Source: Oscillospiraceae bacterium (lineage in GTDB: Bacteria > Bacillota > Clostridia > Oscillospirales > Ruminococcaceae). Taken from it: 32,979 nt of DNA. Each line of letters opens with the position of its first letter. The first letter of the stretch is position 1. The notes under the pieces are model-generated. The model did not search any database, had not been told where the DNA came from, and saw nothing but the letters and a program-made list of their open reading frames with translations. Where the stretch lies: NCBI GenBank assembly GCA_022766785.1, contig JALEOL010000036.1, positions 1 through 32,979 of the forward strand, given 5' to 3'. Shown piece after piece: positions 6,082 to 14,589 of the stretch. The position numbers and the translations under genes were made by a program.

Positions 6082-8202
6082 ATGGCAAAAATCGAACCCG
6101 GCATGGAAGCGATGCTGGACATGTACTTCTACGAAACAAATTCCCTGCTTGAACAGCTCGATGAAATACTTCTGAGAACAGAGCAGGCGAATTCCTTCGA
6201 CAGTGAGGACATTAAAGAAATTTTCCGTATCATGCATACGATCAAGGGCTCCTCAGCGATGATGGGCTTTGAGAACCTTTCTGTGCTGGCGCATAAGGCG
6301 GAGGACATGTTCTTCGTTATCCGCGAGAACCCGGACGTTATCACCGATGTCAGCTTCGTATACGACCTTGTGTTCCAGGTTTCCGACTCCTACAAGGCAC
6401 AGATCGAGCTTATCCAGAACAACACCGACGGCGAGTATGAGCAGCTGGATTTCAGCGAGCTTATCGACAAGCTGCTGAAAGCACGGGACGCCCTTCTCGG
6501 CGAGACAAAGGGCGAAGCTCCGGCTGCGGCGGCAGAGACCGCTCCCGGTGCGGCTTCCGCTACTGCGGCTTCCGCTCCGGCGGCTTCCGATAACGGCTCC
6601 ACTACCGTAAGGGTGTTCTTTGAGGACGGCTGCCAGATGGAGAACCTGAGAGCCTTCCTGCTGATAAACACTATTAAGGAAGCCTGCAAGACCCTGGAGT
6701 ACACCCCGGCGGACGTTGAGACAAATTCCGACTCCTCCAAGGAGATAATCGACAAGGGATTTCTTATCACATTCACCCCCCACGACAGCGTGGACGAGGT
6801 GCTCAACGCCATTGCCAGCGCGCTCAACGTGCAGAGCTATGAGATAGTTTCCCAGCCTGCACCGGCACAGGCGGCAGAAGAAGCGCCAAAGACCGAGCTT
6901 CCCCCCGAGCCGAAGCCTGTCGCCGAGGCTCCGGCAGCAGCCCCGGCTCCTGCCCCGGCAAAGGAGCAGTCCGCAGTGGAAAAGGCAAAGGAAGCCGTGG
7001 AGAAGGTACAGCAGGCAGCCGGCGGCGCCCAGAAGCAGAGCCTTATCAGCGTAAACCTCGCAAAGCTGGACGCACTGCATGATATCGTCGGCGAGATTAT
7101 CACCACCGAGTCCATGGTGATCTCCAACCCCGACCTCGAGGGTCTGGAGCTTGAGAGCTTCAACAAGGCTGCGCGCCAGCTGAAAAAGCTCACCAGCGAG
7201 CTTCAGGACACCGTTATGTCTATCAGAATGGTGCCGCTGGCAGGCGTGTTCCAGAAAATGAACCGAATTGTCCGCGACATGAAGAAAAAGCTGAACAAGG
7301 ACGTTGAATTCGTAATGGAGGGCGAGGAGACCGAGGTGGACAAGTCCATCGTGGACAGCCTTCAGGATCCGCTGATGCACCTGGTTCGTAACTGCATGGA
7401 TCACGGCATCGAGGAACACCCCGAGGAGCGCACCGCTGCCGGCAAGCCGGAAAAGGGCACCCTCAAGCTGACCGCGCAGAACTCCTCCGGCGAGGTAATA
7501 ATCACCGTATCCGACGACGGCGGCGGAATAGACCCCGAAAAGATCATGGCAAAGGCACGCAGGCAGGGCATTCTGACAAAGCCCGAAAGCGAGTACACCG
7601 TCAAGGAGATACAGAACCTGATACTTCTGCCGGGCTTCTCCACCAACGAGCAGGTGACGGAGTTCAGCGGACGCGGCGTCGGCATGGACGTTGTAAAGGC
7701 GAACGTCGAGAAGTGCGGCGGCAGCATTATCGTGGACAGCAAGAAGGGCGCAGGTACGACATTTATCATCAAGATACCGCTCACCCTGGCGATAATCGAC
7801 GGCATGGAGGTAACTGTGGGCGACCTGGTATTCACCGTGCCGATATCCACTATCCGCGAGAGCTTCAAGGCGGAGTCCAGCCAGATACTGCGCGACACCA
7901 GCAACAACGAGATGATAATGATCCGCGGCGTTTGCTATCCTATCCTGCGAATGCATGAGAAATTCGGCATCGACACCGAGGTCACAGACCTGGAGGAGGG
8001 CATTCTCCTGCTTGTGGAGACGGATAACAAGAGCGTGTGCATATTCGCCGACAGGCTCATCGGAGAGCAGCAGGTCGTTGTAAAGCCGTTCCCGGCTTAC
8101 CTGAACAAGTACAACATAAAAGACCAGGGTCTCTCGGGCTGTACGATAATGGGCGACGGCAGCATTTCGCTGATCATCGACACCAACACGCTCATAGGTT
8201 AA
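6082..8202 (+). CDS. cheA: Chemotaxis histidine kinase CheA
   Basis: The cytoplasmic histidine kinase of the chemotaxis array. It receives signals from receptors through CheW and phosphorylates CheY and CheB. All five domains are visible in the 706-aa product. P1 (HPt) contains the phospho-acceptor His52 in MHTIKGSSAMMGF. P2 covers about 175-255, between Ala/Pro-rich linkers. P3 is the dimerisation domain, starting SVNLAKLDALHDIVGEI near 330. P4 is the ATPase with HLVRNCMDHGIE (N box), SDDGGGID (G1) and FSGRGVGMDVVK (G2). P5 is CheW-like, ending SLIIDTNTLIG. The ATG at 6082 has AAGGA upstream; the frame extends to an upstream ATG at 6046 without a ribosome binding site. It is first in cheA-cheW-cheR-cheB, with 13 bases to cheW. 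Confidence 0.97.
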   Translation: MAKIEPGMEAMLDMYFYETNSLLEQLDEILLRTEQANSFDSEDIKEIFRIMHTIKGSSAMMGFENLSVLAHKAEDMFFVIRENPDVITDVSFVYDLVFQVSDSYKAQIELIQNNTDGEYEQLDFSELIDKLLKARDALLGETKGEAPAAAAETAPGAASATAASAPAASDNGSTTVRVFFEDGCQMENLRAFLLINTIKEACKTLEYTPADVETNSDSSKEIIDKGFLITFTPHDSVDEVLNAIASALNVQSYEIVSQPAPAQAAEEAPKTELPPEPKPVAEAPAAAPAPAPAKEQSAVEKAKEAVEKVQQAAGGAQKQSLISVNLAKLDALHDIVGEIITTESMVISNPDLEGLELESFNKAARQLKKLTSELQDTVMSIRMVPLAGVFQKMNRIVRDMKKKLNKDVEFVMEGEETEVDKSIVDSLQDPLMHLVRNCMDHGIEEHPEERTAAGKPEKGTLKLTAQNSSGEVIITVSDDGGGIDPEKIMAKARRQGILTKPESEYTVKEIQNLILLPGFSTNEQVTEFSGRGVGMDVVKANVEKCGGSIIVDSKKGAGTTFIIKIPLTLAIIDGMEVTVGDLVFTVPISTIRESFKAESSQILRDTSNNEMIMIRGVCYPILRMHEKFGIDTEVTDLEEGILLLVETDNKSVCIFADRLIGEQQVVVKPFPAYLNKYNIKDQGLSGCTIMGDGSISLIIDTNTLIG

Positions 8203-8215
8203 GGAGGGGATCAGC

Positions 8216-8716
8216 ATGACAAACGACGTAATAAAGGAAGCAGTCGCAAAACAGCAGTCCACCGACAGAAAGCTGTCCAGCGAGAACGCTGTTCTGGGAA
8301 AGGTGATGACCTTCCACATCGGCGACCAGATCTACGGCATTGAGATACAGTACGTTACCGAGATAATCGAAATGCAGCACATCACAAAGATACCGCACGT
8401 TCCCCCCTTCATCAAGGGAATAATCAACGTGCGCAGCAAGGTGGTGCCTATCGTGGATATCCGCAGCCGCTTCGGCAAGGAGGAGATCACCTACACCAGC
8501 CGCACCTGCATAATTATCCTCAGCCTTAACGAGATGTCCGTGGGAATAATCGTGGACAGCGTTGCAGACGTTGAGGATATAAACTCCCACGATATCTCCG
8601 CCACACCGGAGAACCGCTCGGTGAACACAAACTCATTCATACAGTATATGATACGCTCCGGCGACGACGTAAAGCTTATTCTCGACGTTGCCAAGCTGCT
8701 TGACAACGAGGGCTGA
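8216..8716 (+). CDS. cheW: Chemotaxis coupling protein CheW
   Basis: This adaptor links methyl-accepting receptors to CheA. The 166-aa protein has a polar N-terminal extension of about 25 residues, then the CheW beta-barrel: VMTFHIGDQIYGIEIQYVTEI, PPFIKGIINVRSKVVPIVDI and GIIVDSVADV. Each motif is typical. The start codon at 8216 follows AAGGAGGGG, which overlaps the end of cheA. Only one base separates its stop from the cheR ATG, so the genes are translationally coupled. Confidence 0.96.
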   Translation: MTNDVIKEAVAKQQSTDRKLSSENAVLGKVMTFHIGDQIYGIEIQYVTEIIEMQHITKIPHVPPFIKGIINVRSKVVPIVDIRSRFGKEEITYTSRTCIIILSLNEMSVGIIVDSVADVEDINSHDISATPENRSVNTNSFIQYMIRSGDDVKLILDVAKLLDNEG

Positions 8717-8717
8717 T

Positions 8718-9542
8718 ATGGAACTATCTGACCGTGAATTTCACCGCCTTGTGGACTATATGCACGACAATTTCGGCATAAACCTGTCCGCAAAACGTGT
8801 GCTTATCCAGGGCAGACTGGGAAATATGCTCCGCGAACGCGGCTTCACAAGCTATGACCAGTACCTCGACGCAGTGATGGCAGATACCTCCGGCGCCGAG
8901 GTAACTACTATCCTGAACAAGCTCACGACGAACCACACCTTCTTCATGAGAGAACCGGAGCACTACACCTTCATGAAAGAAACTGTTCTCCCCTGGGCGG
9001 TGGAGAACGCAAAAAACAAAGAGCTGCGCATCTGGAGCGCAGGCTGCTCCTCCGGCGAGGAATGCTACACCACCGCAATGCTCATTGACGAGTATTTCGG
9101 CAGGGAAAAGGCGATGTGGGACACCAGGATACTCGCCACGGATATTTCCCACAGCGTCATGGACAAGGCAAAGCAGGGAATATACAGCGTAGAGGGAATG
9201 AAGGGGCTTAGCAGCGAATGGGTGCGCCGCTACTTCAACAGGATCGACGACGAGCATTACGAGATCTGCCAGGCGATAAAGGACGAGATAATCTTCAAGC
9301 CGTTCAACCTGATGGATCCCATGCCCGACAAATACAGGCAGCGCCCGTTCGACCTTATCTTCTGCCGGAATGTGATGATATATTTCGACCAGCCGACAAA
9401 AAACGCACTGGTCAACCGCTTCTACGACGTGCTGAAGCCCGGTGGATATTTCTACATCGGGCACGCCGAGAGCATTCCCAGAGGAGAAACAAGGTTCCAA
9501 TATATCAAGCCTGCGATATACCGCCGGGGAACAGACTCATGA
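8718..9542 (+). CDS. cheR: Chemoreceptor glutamate methyltransferase CheR
   Basis: It uses S-adenosylmethionine to methylate glutamates in the signalling helices of chemoreceptors, the adaptation step opposed by CheB. The 274-aa product has the helical N-terminal domain (MELSDREFHRLVDYMHDNFG), then the Rossmann-fold methyltransferase with RIWSAGCSSGEECYT (SAM loop), ILATDIS and LIFCRNVMIYFD, and ends GGYFYIGHAESIP. There is no C-terminal TPR extension. Upstream in-frame codons lie inside cheW, so the ATG at 8718, with GAGGG before it, is preferred. Confidence 0.96.
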   Translation: MELSDREFHRLVDYMHDNFGINLSAKRVLIQGRLGNMLRERGFTSYDQYLDAVMADTSGAEVTTILNKLTTNHTFFMREPEHYTFMKETVLPWAVENAKNKELRIWSAGCSSGEECYTTAMLIDEYFGREKAMWDTRILATDISHSVMDKAKQGIYSVEGMKGLSSEWVRRYFNRIDDEHYEICQAIKDEIIFKPFNLMDPMPDKYRQRPFDLIFCRNVMIYFDQPTKNALVNRFYDVLKPGGYFYIGHAESIPRGETRFQYIKPAIYRRGTDS

Positions 9543-9562
9543 TAACGTCAGGGGGCGAATAA

Positions 9563-10660
9563 ATGAGAAAGATAAAGCTGCTGGTGGTAGACGACTCGCT
9601 TCTTTTCCGGGAAGTACTCTCCCGGTATATCCGGCAGGATCAGGAAATAGACGTGGTGGGAACCGCCGGCGACCCGTATAACGCGCGGGACATGATACTG
9701 AAATTCGAGCCGGACGTTATGACGCTTGACATTGAAATGCCCCGTATGGACGGGCTTGAATTCCTGAAAAAGCTGCTGCCGCAGTACTATATACCTTCTG
9801 TGGTGGTTTCTTCTTCGAGCGTCAGGAAAAAGGAAGCATTGGACAGCGGCGCGGTGGATTTCATTCAAAAGCCGCTGGCAAGAACCACGGCGGAGATGAA
9901 GGAATTTGCCGTCGAAATATGCCGGGCGGTAAAGAGCGCGTATAAAAAACGCAGGATAAGCGCTCCGGCGGCACACGCAGGCAAAGAAGCCGGAATTTCA
10001 GCGGTTTCCGTTGAGCCGGTCGGGGTAATTCACAATGAGATACCGAGGGTGGATCGCAGTGAGATACCTCAGATGGGTAATAAATTCCGGAAGTCGGACG
10101 TGGTGCTGGCGCTGGGAGCTTCCACCGGAGGCACTGAGGCACTGGAAAAGGTGATACGGGAGCTTCCTGCGGACTCACCGGCAACGGTAGTTGTGCAGCA
10201 CATGCCGGCAGGCTTCACGAAAATGTACTCCGACAGGCTCAACCGCAGCTGCAAAATGGAGGTCAAGGAAGCGGAGGACGGCGACAGGCTGCGCCGCGGA
10301 CTGGTGATAGTCGGCGCAGGGGAGCATCATCTCAGGCTCTGCCGCGACGCCCGGGGTTATTACGTTTCCTCAAAGCACGGCGAGAAGGTGTCCGGTCACT
10401 GCCCGTCGGTGGACGTTCTGTTCAGCAGCGTTGCCGAGACCGCCGGGGGGAACTCTATCGGTGTGATACTCACCGGCATGGGTCGCGACGGCGCCGACGG
10501 TCTGCTGAAAATGCACAAGGCAGGCGCGTTCACTATCGGACAGGATAAGGAGACCTGCGTGGTCTACGGTATGCCGATGGAGGCTTTCAAGATAGGCGCG
10601 GTAAAGGTGCAGGCTCCGCTTTATAAAATAGCTGACATAATTCAGGATCAGCTTATCTGA
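9563..10660 (+). CDS. cheB: Chemotaxis methylesterase/deamidase CheB
   Basis: A phosphorylation-controlled enzyme that removes methyl groups from receptor glutamates. The receiver domain (1-125) has VVDDS and the phospho-acceptor Asp56 in TLDIEMPRMDG. A linker of about 50 residues follows. The methylesterase domain shows the catalytic triad Ser187 (ALGASTGG), His213 (VVQHMPAGFT) and Asp309 (GMGRDGADG). Length (365 aa) is standard. It ends the operon and is followed directly by a strong terminator. cheC, cheD, cheY and receptors are absent from this cluster and must lie elsewhere. Confidence 0.96.
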   Translation: MRKIKLLVVDDSLLFREVLSRYIRQDQEIDVVGTAGDPYNARDMILKFEPDVMTLDIEMPRMDGLEFLKKLLPQYYIPSVVVSSSSVRKKEALDSGAVDFIQKPLARTTAEMKEFAVEICRAVKSAYKKRRISAPAAHAGKEAGISAVSVEPVGVIHNEIPRVDRSEIPQMGNKFRKSDVVLALGASTGGTEALEKVIRELPADSPATVVVQHMPAGFTKMYSDRLNRSCKMEVKEAEDGDRLRRGLVIVGAGEHHLRLCRDARGYYVSSKHGEKVSGHCPSVDVLFSSVAETAGGNSIGVILTGMGRDGADGLLKMHKAGAFTIGQDKETCVVYGMPMEAFKIGAVKVQAPLYKIADIIQDQLI

Positions 10661-10667
10661 TATTTTT

Positions 10668-10708
10668 CCGATCCCCTGGCTGAATACCGGGGGATCGGTC
10701 GTTTTTTT
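10668..10708 (+). terminator. Terminator of the che operon
   Basis: The stem CCGATCCCC / GGGGATCGG spans 10668-10676 and 10690-10698, with a 13-base loop. GTC and seven T follow. It begins eight bases after the cheB stop. Confidence 0.9.
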
Positions 10709-10738
10709 GGGGATATTGTCTGTTTATGCGCATAATAC

Positions 10739-10767
10739 TTGACTTTTGGGTGGAATAGTAGTAAAAT
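10739..10767 (+). promoter_or_regulatory. Promoter of thrS
   Basis: TTGACT (10739-10744), 17 bases, TAAAAT (10762-10767). Transcription from here gives a leader of about 235 nt before the thrS ATG, which contains the palindromic element at 10793-10953. I looked for a T-box (AGGGTGG...ACCGCG) in this leader and found none. Confidence 0.6.
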
Positions 10768-10792
10768 AAAGAGTACACGGCAAACGCTGTGA

Positions 10793-10953
10793 TACTAATA
10801 ACCATTTGAACTCAGGAAATCTTTGCAGAAATCCAGCACCGCTCTCTTCGTCAAAGAAACTTGACGTACATACAGTACGCCTGCGTTTCTTTGACGAAGA
10901 TATCGGTACTGTCTTTCCGCAAATCTTTTCCTTCGTTCAAACGGTTATTAGTA
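10793..10953 (-). repeat. TACTAAT palindromic element, copy B (161 bp), in the thrS leader
   Basis: It starts TACTAATAACCATTTGAAC and ends GTTCAAACGGTTATTAGTA. Read on the minus strand it aligns along its whole length with the element at 3439-3598, so the two are inverted copies. Internal arms (CTTCGTCAAAGAAAC... and ...GTTTCTTTGACGAAG) pair around GACGTAC/GTACG, making one long hairpin. It lies between the thrS promoter and ribosome binding site and so should be transcribed as part of the leader. Confidence 0.85.
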
Positions 10954-11011
10954 CGAATTAACATTGAACGGCAGGGCTTTTGTTCAGCTCTGCAAGGAAA
11001 GGAAGTTCAGT

Positions 11012-12952
11012 ATGATAAAAGTAACACTGGCAAACGGCGAAACAAAGGAATTCGACTCTCAGCTGTCCGCATTCGACGCTGCAAGAGAGCTTGGCGAGGC
11101 AAAAACAGCCTGCGCCGCAGAGATCGACGGCAGGGTATGCGACCTGCGTACTGCCCTCACCGACGGCTGCACCGTGAAATTCCTGACATTTGAGGACGAG
11201 CAGGGTCAGAGAGCGTTCAACCACACCGCGTCACATGTGCTGGCGCAGGCAGTAAAGCGCCTTTTCCCGGGCACAAAGCTCGCGATAGGTCCGGCTATCG
11301 AGAACGGCTTCTACTATGATTTCGACACCGAGGAGCCTTTCACCACCGATACGCTGGCGAAGATCGAAGCAGAAATGAAGAAGATCGTCAAGGAGTCTAT
11401 CCGTCTCGAACACTTCACCATGGCTCCCGACGAAGCTATAAAGTACCTCGAGGAACAGGGCGAGCCTTACAAGGTCGAGCTGTGCAGGGAACACGCTGAC
11501 AAGGGCGAGCCTATCTCCTTCTACAAGCAGGGGGACTTCACCGACCTGTGCGCAGGGCCGCACCTTATGTCCACCTCCCCGGTAAAGGCATTCAGGCTCA
11601 CCTCAGTTACCGGCGCTTACTGGCGCGGCAGCGAGAAGAACAAGATGCTCACCCGTATCTACGGCACGGCGTTCCCGTCAAAGGACGCGCTCAACGCTCA
11701 TCTTGAAGCACTCGAGGACGCTAAGCGCCGCGACCACAACAAGATAGGCAGAGAGCTTGAGTATTTCACCACCGTTGACTATATCGGTCAGGGTCTGCCC
11801 ATTCTTCTCCCCAAGGGCGCAAAGACTATCCAGATACTCCAGCGCTGGGTCGAGGACATAGAAGCAAAGCGCGGCTGTATGCTGACAAAAACGCCGTTCA
11901 TGGCTAAGCGCGAGCTGTACAAGATCTCCGGTCACTGGGATCACTACCTCGACGGAATGTTCGTGCTGGGCGACCCGGACGACGAGACCAAGGAATGCTT
12001 CGCGCTGCGTCCGATGACCTGCCCGTTCCAGTATCAGGTATTCCTGAACAGACAGCGCAGCTACCGCGACCTGCCCATGCGCCTGACAGAAACCTCCACC
12101 CTGTTCCGCAACGAGGACAGCGGCGAGATGCACGGACTTATCCGCGTTCGTCAGTTCACTATCTCAGAGGGTCACTATATCCTCCGCCCGGAGCAGCTTG
12201 AGGAGGAATTCAAGGGCTGTCTGGAGCTTGCAAAATACTGCCTTGATACGGTAGGAATGCTGGAGGACTGCACCTTCCGCTTCTCCCAGTGGGATCCCGC
12301 TAACCCCAAGAACAAGTACGAGGGAACTCCCGAGCAGTGGGAGACCGCGCAGGCTACCATGAAGACCATTCTCGACGACCTGGGCGTAAACTATACTATC
12401 GGCATTGACGAAGCGGCATTCTACGGACCGAAGCTGGATATCCAGTACAAGAACGTTTTCGGCAAGGAAGACACTATCGTAACTATCCAGATAGATATGC
12501 TGCTTGCAGAGAAGTTCGGCATGGAATACGTTGACGTTGACGGCACAAGAAAGCACCCGTATATCATTCACCGCACCAGCCTCGGCTGCTACGAGCGTAC
12601 TCTCGCGTACCTGCTTGAAAAGTACGCCGGCGCGCTGCCGCTGTGGATGTCGCCGGAGCAGGTGAGAATACTCCCGATAACCGACCGCGCAAAGGATTAC
12701 GCAGAGTCTATCGCAAAGCGCTTTGACGACATGAACATGCGCGTCACTGTGGATAACCGCAACGAGAAGATCGGCTACAAGATACGCCAGGCACAGCTTG
12801 AAAAGATCCCGTACTTCTTCATTCTGGGCGACAAGGAAGTGGAGGAAAACACCGTTTCCCTGCGTTCACGCAAGGACGGCGACCTCGGCGCTTCTCCGCT
12901 GGAAGATGTGATCGCGAAGATCGTCAAGGAAAACGCAGAAAAGTCAAGATGA
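11012..12952 (+). CDS. thrS: Threonyl-tRNA synthetase
   Basis: It charges tRNA-Thr with threonine, with editing of mis-charged serine. The 646-aa protein has the TGS domain (1-62, starting MIKVTLANGETKEF). The editing/SAD domain follows, with FNHTASHVLAQAVKRLFPG and the second metal site near REHADKGEPISFY. The class II core has motif 2 (TSTLFRNEDSGEMHGLIRVR), the zinc ligands Cys (RPMTCPFQ), His (EMHG) and His (IIHRTSLG), and motif 3 near SLGCYERTLAYLLEKY. The anticodon-binding domain (PEQVRILPITD) is at the C-terminus. The ATG at 11012 follows AAAGGAAG. No terminator is seen between it and the SseB-like gene 91 bases later, so they may be co-transcribed. Confidence 0.98.
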   Translation: MIKVTLANGETKEFDSQLSAFDAARELGEAKTACAAEIDGRVCDLRTALTDGCTVKFLTFEDEQGQRAFNHTASHVLAQAVKRLFPGTKLAIGPAIENGFYYDFDTEEPFTTDTLAKIEAEMKKIVKESIRLEHFTMAPDEAIKYLEEQGEPYKVELCREHADKGEPISFYKQGDFTDLCAGPHLMSTSPVKAFRLTSVTGAYWRGSEKNKMLTRIYGTAFPSKDALNAHLEALEDAKRRDHNKIGRELEYFTTVDYIGQGLPILLPKGAKTIQILQRWVEDIEAKRGCMLTKTPFMAKRELYKISGHWDHYLDGMFVLGDPDDETKECFALRPMTCPFQYQVFLNRQRSYRDLPMRLTETSTLFRNEDSGEMHGLIRVRQFTISEGHYILRPEQLEEEFKGCLELAKYCLDTVGMLEDCTFRFSQWDPANPKNKYEGTPEQWETAQATMKTILDDLGVNYTIGIDEAAFYGPKLDIQYKNVFGKEDTIVTIQIDMLLAEKFGMEYVDVDGTRKHPYIIHRTSLGCYERTLAYLLEKYAGALPLWMSPEQVRILPITDRAKDYAESIAKRFDDMNMRVTVDNRNEKIGYKIRQAQLEKIPYFFILGDKEVEENTVSLRSRKDGDLGASPLEDVIAKIVKENAEKSR

Positions 12953-13043
12953 CCCAGGTGAACGCCGCCGGCAGATGTATTCACGCTCTGCCAGCCGCGG
13001 CATTCGCTGATATCCCGGAAATAAACAGAAAGGTAACGAAAAA

Positions 13044-13538
13044 ATGGCTAATCAGCAGCTTACCCCCGAGCAGATGAAGGTATTCAACAAGGCTCTTGAG
13101 GAACGCATCACCGAAGCAAACGAGGACAAGACCAAGACCAAGTGGAAGAAAGTGCTTCCGGATCTTATGGCAGCGGACGTATTCGCGGTTGCAGCCCTGG
13201 GCGACAAGACTGACGCCAACGGAAACCGCCTGCTCAACGTGATGATGATGACCAATAAAGACGGTCAGCAGGCGATCCCGTTCTTCACCTCGCCCAACCG
13301 CATGTCGGTGCTCGCCACGCCCGATCACAAGACCTTCAACTGCATGAAGATCAACACCACACGCCTGTTCAACGCGATCAAGGGAAAGACGGCGGTGCTG
13401 AACCCCGGCTCCACCTGCGGCAGAGTGTTCACCCCGTTCGAGATGAACCTTCTGGTAATGGAGAACAAGGATCAGCTGGAAGTTAAGCCGGCGCCTGCTC
13501 CTACTCCTGCGCCTACTGACACTCTGGTAGAGGAATAA
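13044..13538 (+). CDS. SseB N-terminal-domain protein
   Basis: A 164-aa cytoplasmic protein. Residues about 20-145 resemble the SseB N-terminal domain (ADVFAVAALGDK, NRLLNVMMMTNKDGQQAIPFFTSPNRM, GRVFTPFEMNLLVMEN). That domain is widespread in Firmicutes and its biochemical role is not established; the name comes from enhanced serine sensitivity in E. coli. A Pro/Ala/Thr tail (PAPAPTPAPTDT) ends the protein. The ribosome binding site (AAAGG) is modest. A terminator follows directly. Its position after thrS may reflect shared transcription; no functional link is established. Confidence 0.75.
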   Translation: MANQQLTPEQMKVFNKALEERITEANEDKTKTKWKKVLPDLMAADVFAVAALGDKTDANGNRLLNVMMMTNKDGQQAIPFFTSPNRMSVLATPDHKTFNCMKINTTRLFNAIKGKTAVLNPGSTCGRVFTPFEMNLLVMENKDQLEVKPAPAPTPAPTDTLVEE

Positions 13539-13544
13539 AAACAA

Positions 13545-13578
13545 GACCGTCGGTAAATCACCGGCGGTCAAACTTTTT
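13545..13578 (+). terminator. Terminator after the thrS/SseB-like unit
   Basis: The stem GACCGTCGGT / ACCGGCGGTC has a 5-base loop, followed by AAAC and five T. The pairing includes one G-T pair. Confidence 0.75.
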
Positions 13579-13585
13579 CTGATAT

Positions 13586-13618
13586 AAAAAACACCGGAGC
13601 CGAAGCCCCGGTATTTTT
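13586..13618. terminator. Terminator between convergent genes (strongest on the minus strand)
   Basis: On the minus strand ACCGGGGC-TTCG-GCTCCGGT is a hairpin with a stable UUCG tetraloop and one internal mismatch, followed by GTTTTTT. This ends the ferredoxin transcript. The plus-strand reading also has a T run (13614-13618) and could back up the preceding terminator. Confidence 0.85.
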
Positions 13619-13635
13619 GTTATGTTGTGATGTAA

Positions 13636-13806
13636 TTAAGCCTGGGTGGGAGCGCCAACAGGACATGTACCAGCGCAAGCGCCGCAGTCAACGCAGGTGT
13701 CAGCATCGATAACGTACTTGCCGTCACCCTCGGAAATCGCGCTTACAGGGCAGCCCTCAGCACAAGCGCCGCAAGCGATGCAATCATCAGAAATAACGTA
13801 TGCCAT
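13636..13806 (-). CDS. 2[4Fe-4S] clostridial-type ferredoxin
   Basis: A small electron carrier of fermentative metabolism. The 56-aa product is MAYVISDDCIACGACAEGCP at the start and has two CxxCxxCxxxCP motifs (CIACGACAEGCP and CVDCGACAGTCP). Each motif supplies ligands to one of the two [4Fe-4S] clusters. Length matches clostridial ferredoxins. The ATG at 13806 has GGAGG 9 bases upstream. It is monocistronic, with its own promoter (13873-13900) and terminator (13586-13618). The gene is short but the assignment is secure. Confidence 0.97.
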   Translation of the reverse strand: MAYVISDDCIACGACAEGCPVSAISEGDGKYVIDADTCVDCGACAGTCPVGAPTQA

Positions 13807-14146
13807 AATAGTATACCTCCAAAAAATAAATCGGGAATTTGACCAACGAAATAAAACGTCAGTCTTTATTATATTGTAGCATATTTTCAGAAAAAGTCAA
13901 GTGCTTTACAGAAATTTCACGCATTTTCCCGAACAAAACACGCAATAATGCGATTTTATGGGATTTTGGCGTTAGTTTCAGCAAGCCTGCCGGTTAGTCT
14001 AAACTAATACAATATTCCCATAACCGCAACTTACGCTGAAAACAAGACAAGCTCCAACAGCTATAATTTTACACGGACACCCATATGTCGCCTGCGAGTG
14101 ATAAAATAAATACAAATCAGGGAAAACACCAAAAGGAGGAATAAGC
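13807..14146. other. Intergenic region upstream of ferredoxin and the three small genes
   Basis: These 340 bases hold the ferredoxin promoter at the left end and the ribosome binding site AAAGGAGGA for the 64-aa gene at the right end. A small palindrome TTAGT-CTAA-ACTAA (13994-14007) is followed by TACAAT (14008-14013), but no -35 is found 17 bases upstream. No coding frame or RNA gene is evident in the rest. Confidence 0.5.
13873..13900 (-). promoter_or_regulatory. Promoter of the ferredoxin gene
   Basis: On the minus strand TTGACT (13895-13900), 16 bases, TACAAT (13873-13878), with extended TGC before the -10. The start lies about 60 bp before the ATG. Confidence 0.65.
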
Positions 14147-14341
14147 ATGTTGAACTTCATTATCGGCGCGATCGCTGTGGCTGGATTTGTGGGAAAGCTG
14201 ATGTCCGGAAGCGATAACAGCACTATTGATTCAGTGGGTCAGCACCTCGAAAACGCCGAACAGAAAGCTATTGACGGACTTCAGAAGATGAACGCCGAGG
14301 GCGAGAAGCTGAAAAAGAAATACGAAAAAAAGAATGGCTGA
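14147..14341 (+). CDS. Small membrane-anchored hypothetical protein
   Basis: A 64-aa protein starting MLNFIIGAIAVAGFVGKLMS. One hydrophobic segment (3-19) is followed by a polar, charged region ending in a Lys-rich helix (LKKKYEKKNG). The helix contains heptad-like spacing (about 32-60) and could form a coiled coil. The ribosome binding site AAAGGAGGA is strong. Its stop is 13 bases before the next small gene, so it probably heads a short operon. I recognise no family. Confidence 0.65.
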   Translation: MLNFIIGAIAVAGFVGKLMSGSDNSTIDSVGQHLENAEQKAIDGLQKMNAEGEKLKKKYEKKNG

Positions 14342-14354
14342 AAGGAATAAAAAT

Positions 14355-14522
14355 ATGGCACTGACGATCAAAACAATAGAATACAAATGCTCCTGGTGCG
14401 GAGCGACTGAAACACGCACCACAACGTCCGGCAGACCGTCTCCCGGATACTGCCCCAGAAAGCCGAAAAGCAAGGACGGAACCATGAAGCCCCACACCTG
14501 GGTAAAAAACCGCTCCTGGTAA
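14355..14522 (+). CDS. Small zinc-ribbon-like hypothetical protein
   Basis: A 55-aa protein (MALTIKTIEYKCSWCGATET at the start) with a CSWCG knuckle, a later Cys in PGYCPRKP, and a His in KPHTW. The pattern CxxC-n-C-n-H suggests one bound zinc. The ATG at 14355 follows AAAGGAAT. It is preceded closely by the 64-aa membrane protein and followed, after 67 bases, by a second zinc-ribbon protein. No membrane segment or known family recognised. Confidence 0.65.
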   Translation: MALTIKTIEYKCSWCGATETRTTTSGRPSPGYCPRKPKSKDGTMKPHTWVKNRSW

Positions 14523-14589
14523 ACTTGTACTCACGGTAAAACCGGCAGCACCGCCTGTTTTGCTGATATAAATGAAAGGAATGACCGAT

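Noticed and set aside
6253-8319. Long minus-strand open frame (688 codons) opposite cheA
   Set aside because: It is the antisense shadow of cheA, which has full CheA motifs on the plus strand. The frame has no ribosome binding site and its translation is rich in His/Leu/Val repeats typical of an antisense reading.
10861-11193. Plus-strand frame overlapping the thrS leader
   Set aside because: It lies inside the palindromic element and continues out of frame into thrS; not a gene.
13994-14013. Palindrome TTAGTCTAAACTAA followed by TACAAT as a possible promoter/operator for the small genes
   Set aside because: No -35 sequence 15-19 bases upstream and the gap to the first start codon is over 130 bases. 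Too weak to call.
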